Positions 3,415 through 5,187 of a stretch of 5,187 nt of DNA are shown here, piece after piece. The stretch spans positions 1-5,187 of the forward strand of contig CAKTMK010000072.1 of the NCBI GenBank assembly GCA_934574045.1. The letters are read 5' to 3'. The notes beneath the pieces were generated by a model that saw only the letters and a program-made list of their open reading frames with translations, did no database searches and was not told the DNA's origin. Source of the stretch: an uncultured Oscillibacter sp. Lineage in GTDB: Bacteria; Bacillota; Clostridia; Oscillospirales; Oscillospiraceae. A program made the position numbers and the translations under genes. Positions within the stretch are counted from its first letter, which is position 1; each line of letters opens with the position of its first letter.

Positions 3415-5187
3415 ATGAACGTTGCAAACCGGGGCTGCGTGCTGCGGCTGGGGCTGCGGAGCCTGCGGGCCAACCGCACCCGAAACCGGGTGGCGGTGCT
3501 GGCCGTGGCGCTGACCGCGCTGCTCTTCACCTCCCTGTTCACCATCGCCTTCTCCGTCAACGAGGGGATCCAGCAGACCACGTTCCGTCAGGTCGGCTCC
3601 TTTTCCCACGGCGGCTTCAAGTACCTCACCGAGGAGCAGTACCGCGAGCTGAAGGACGATCCCCGCATCGCCCAGTCCGGCCTGCGGCGCTTCATCGGGA
3701 TGCCGACGGAGATCCCCTTCAACAAGTCCCATGTGGAGATCGGCTATGCCGACGCGCAGTACGCCCGCTGGATGTTCTGCGCCCCCGCGGCGGGCCGTCT
3801 CCCGCGGGAGGGCACCAACGAGGCCGCCACGGACACGGAGGTGCTGAGACTTCTGGGTGTGGAGCCGGTTCTGGGCGCGGAGTTCACCGTGACCTTTCCC
3901 GTGGACGGCCACGAGACTACCCAGACCTTTACCCTGTCCGGCTGGTGGGAGCGGGACGAGGCCGTCATCGCCAGCCATATCCTCATCCCGGAGAGCCGGG
4001 CGGACGAAATTCTGCGGGAGGTGGGCGTGACCCCGCCGGGGAGCGACGGCATGACCGGCACGTGGAATCTGGACGTGATGCTCCAAAGCGGCGCGCGGCA
4101 CATCCGCGCCGACCTTGACGCGATCCTCCGGGACCACGGCTGTCAGAGCGAGGACCGCACGGCGGAGGGCTATGTTGACGTGGGCGTGAACTGGGCGTAC
4201 ACCGGCGCGCAGCTCTCGGAAAGGCTGGACATTTCCACGCTGCTGCTCCTCGGGGGAACGCTGGCGCTGATTTTGCTGACGGGCTGTCTCATTATATATA
4301 ATGTGTTCCAGATCTCCGTGGCGGAGGACATCCGGCTTTACGGAATGCTCAAGACCGTCGGCACCACGCCCCGGCAGCTCCGGCGGATCGTCCGGGTGCA
4401 GGCGCTGGCGCTGTCTCTGCTGGGCATCCCGGCGGGACTGCTGCTGGGCTGGCTGCTGGGGGGCGTTCTGTCGCCGGTGGTGGCCGCGCAGCTCAACAGC
4501 GTCGCCCCCGTCACGTCGGCCAGCCCGCTGCTGTTTCTCTTCAGCGCCCTGTTCGCCCTTGCCACGGTGTTCCTCTCCTGCCGCCGCCCGGGCCGCATGG
4601 CCGCAAGGGTCTCCCCCATCGAGGCGCTGCGCTATACCGAGGGCGCGGCCCCCGCGAGGCGGCGCTCCGCCGGGCGGCGGGCAAAGACCGTCTCGCCGCT
4701 GTCCATGGCGTGGGCGAATCTGGGCCGCAGCCGGGGCAAGACGGCGGTGACGGTGCTGTCCCTGTCCCTCGCCGTGGTGCTGCTGACCGTGACGGTCACG
4801 TTCTCCGGCAGCTTCGACATGGACAAGTATCTGGCGAATTTTGTCTCCAGCGACTTCCTTATGGCCGGGGCCGGACAGTTCCAGACCAACCGGGAGCTGT
4901 TTTCCTCGAAGCTGGCGCTGCCGGAGTCCGCCATCGACGCGGTGACCGCCCACGGCGGCGTCACGGACGGCGGGCGGATTTATGGCGAAGCATCGCCCGT
5001 GCAGGAGTTCGTCACCGAGGATTGCTACCGGCAGACAAGAGCGTGGTGGCTGGACCCGGACGCGCTGGAGATCGCGGTGCGCTCCGCGGAGCGGGACGAG
5101 GCGGGCCTGCTGGCGGCGGACGCCCAGCTCTACGGCATGGAGCCGTTCGCACTGGAGCGCCTGACGGTGCTGGACGGCGACCTCTCC
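3415..5187 (+). CDS. FtsX-type ABC transporter permease, C-terminus cut off
   Basis: The frame runs open from ATG 3415 to the window end, 591 codons without a stop. AGGGGG at 3401-3406, 8 nt upstream, is a fair ribosome site. TM1 at about 26-46 follows a basic N-terminus (LRSLRANRTRNR). An extracytoplasmic domain of about 225 residues follows, opening with QVGSFSHGGFKYLTEEQY. TM2-TM4 (about 276-298, 328-352, 371-389) form the first FtsX domain, including LYGMLKTVGTTPRQLRRIV, the usual coupling segment after TM2. After a basic linker ending near 440, a second half begins with ANLGRSRGKT and TM5 (about 444-464), then the start of a second outside domain. This duplicated 4-TM plan predicts about 200-250 more residues with a second FtsX domain. 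It differs from the 10-TM BceB plan, where the large loop lies between TM7 and TM8. It likely partners the ATPase at 2731-3399 in envelope-stress sensing or efflux; the substrate is unknown. Confidence 0.9.
   Translation, partial: MNVANRGCVLRLGLRSLRANRTRNRVAVLAVALTALLFTSLFTIAFSVNEGIQQTTFRQVGSFSHGGFKYLTEEQYRELKDDPRIAQSGLRRFIGMPTEIPFNKSHVEIGYADAQYARWMFCAPAAGRLPREGTNEAATDTEVLRLLGVEPVLGAEFTVTFPVDGHETTQTFTLSGWWERDEAVIASHILIPESRADEILREVGVTPPGSDGMTGTWNLDVMLQSGARHIRADLDAILRDHGCQSEDRTAEGYVDVGVNWAYTGAQLSERLDISTLLLLGGTLALILLTGCLIIYNVFQISVAEDIRLYGMLKTVGTTPRQLRRIVRVQALALSLLGIPAGLLLGWLLGGVLSPVVAAQLNSVAPVTSASPLLFLFSALFALATVFLSCRRPGRMAARVSPIEALRYTEGAAPARRRSAGRRAKTVSPLSMAWANLGRSRGKTAVTVLSLSLAVVLLTVTVTFSGSFDMDKYLANFVSSDFLMAGAGQFQTNRELFSSKLALPESAIDAVTAHGGVTDGGRIYGEASPVQEFVTEDCYRQTRAWWLDPDALEIAVRSAERDEAGLLAADAQLYGMEPFALERLTVLDGDLS

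Noticed and set aside
4290..4303. A 14-bp perfect AT-rich palindrome (CATTATATATAATG) containing TATAAT inside the permease gene
   Set aside because: It encodes part of TM2 (LIIYNV) in a real gene, and no good -35 lies at proper spacing. Probably a by-product of Ile/Tyr/Asn codons, though a spurious internal promoter is possible.
2716..4953. A leftward frame open for 745 codons opposite the ABC ATPase and permease genes
   Set aside because: It mirrors two clearly real genes with intact motifs. The translation is rich in Q, R, H, G and P with no domain, and long antisense frames are expected where stop codons are rare in GC-rich codons.
1..5187. CRISPR arrays, tRNA or rRNA genes, insertion sequences
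   Set aside because: I looked for regularly spaced repeats, cloverleaf cores and transposase motifs and saw none.

Overview
The window is visibly GC-rich, with strongly GC-biased third codon positions. Its gene families are typical of a high-GC gut-type Firmicute, probably a clostridial organism of the Oscillospiraceae sort. That placement rests on three impressions, not on a search: the style of the two-component/ABC module, the N-terminus of the SPFH-type protein at the left edge, and an SLH-like remnant.

Layout. At the far left, the first 32 codons of a leftward gene (start at 97) look like an SPFH/band-7 'virion core protein' family member. A spacer of about 940 bp follows (98-1037) with no intact recognisable gene, but it is not featureless. 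It holds several strong hairpins, an orphan rightward promoter whose -10 lies in a perfect 16-bp palindrome (471-486), and a leftward intrinsic terminator with no evident gene (531-557). It also holds a frameshifted remnant of an S-layer-homology (SLH) repeat (about 591-702), two tandem rightward intrinsic terminators (750-804) and a very GC-rich low-complexity stretch. A good extended -10 promoter (977-1005) then starts the main operon.

Main operon, all rightward: an OmpR/PhoB-type response regulator (1038-1721); a short single-TM sensor kinase overlapping it by ATGA (1718-2659); a 71-nt gap with an intrinsic terminator or attenuator directly before a strong Shine-Dalgarno; a MacB/LolD-type ABC ATPase (2731-3399); and, 15 nt on, an FtsX-type ABC permease that runs off the right edge (3415-5187, 591 codons seen).

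How it works together. This is a two-component system beside an ABC exporter/sensor module of the general class used against cell-envelope stress, such as antimicrobial peptides or lipid-II-binding agents. The kinase has almost no extracytoplasmic part, while the permease carries an extracytoplasmic domain of about 225 residues. The likely flow, by inference, is: the permease or membrane senses, the kinase phosphorylates the regulator, and the regulator activates the ABC genes. The terminator, and a possible regulator-dependent promoter just before the ATPase, suggest that the transporter genes are controlled separately from the basal regulator-kinase transcript. I see no clearly unprecedented system. 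The most interesting points are that leader and the decayed SLH/palindrome spacer.
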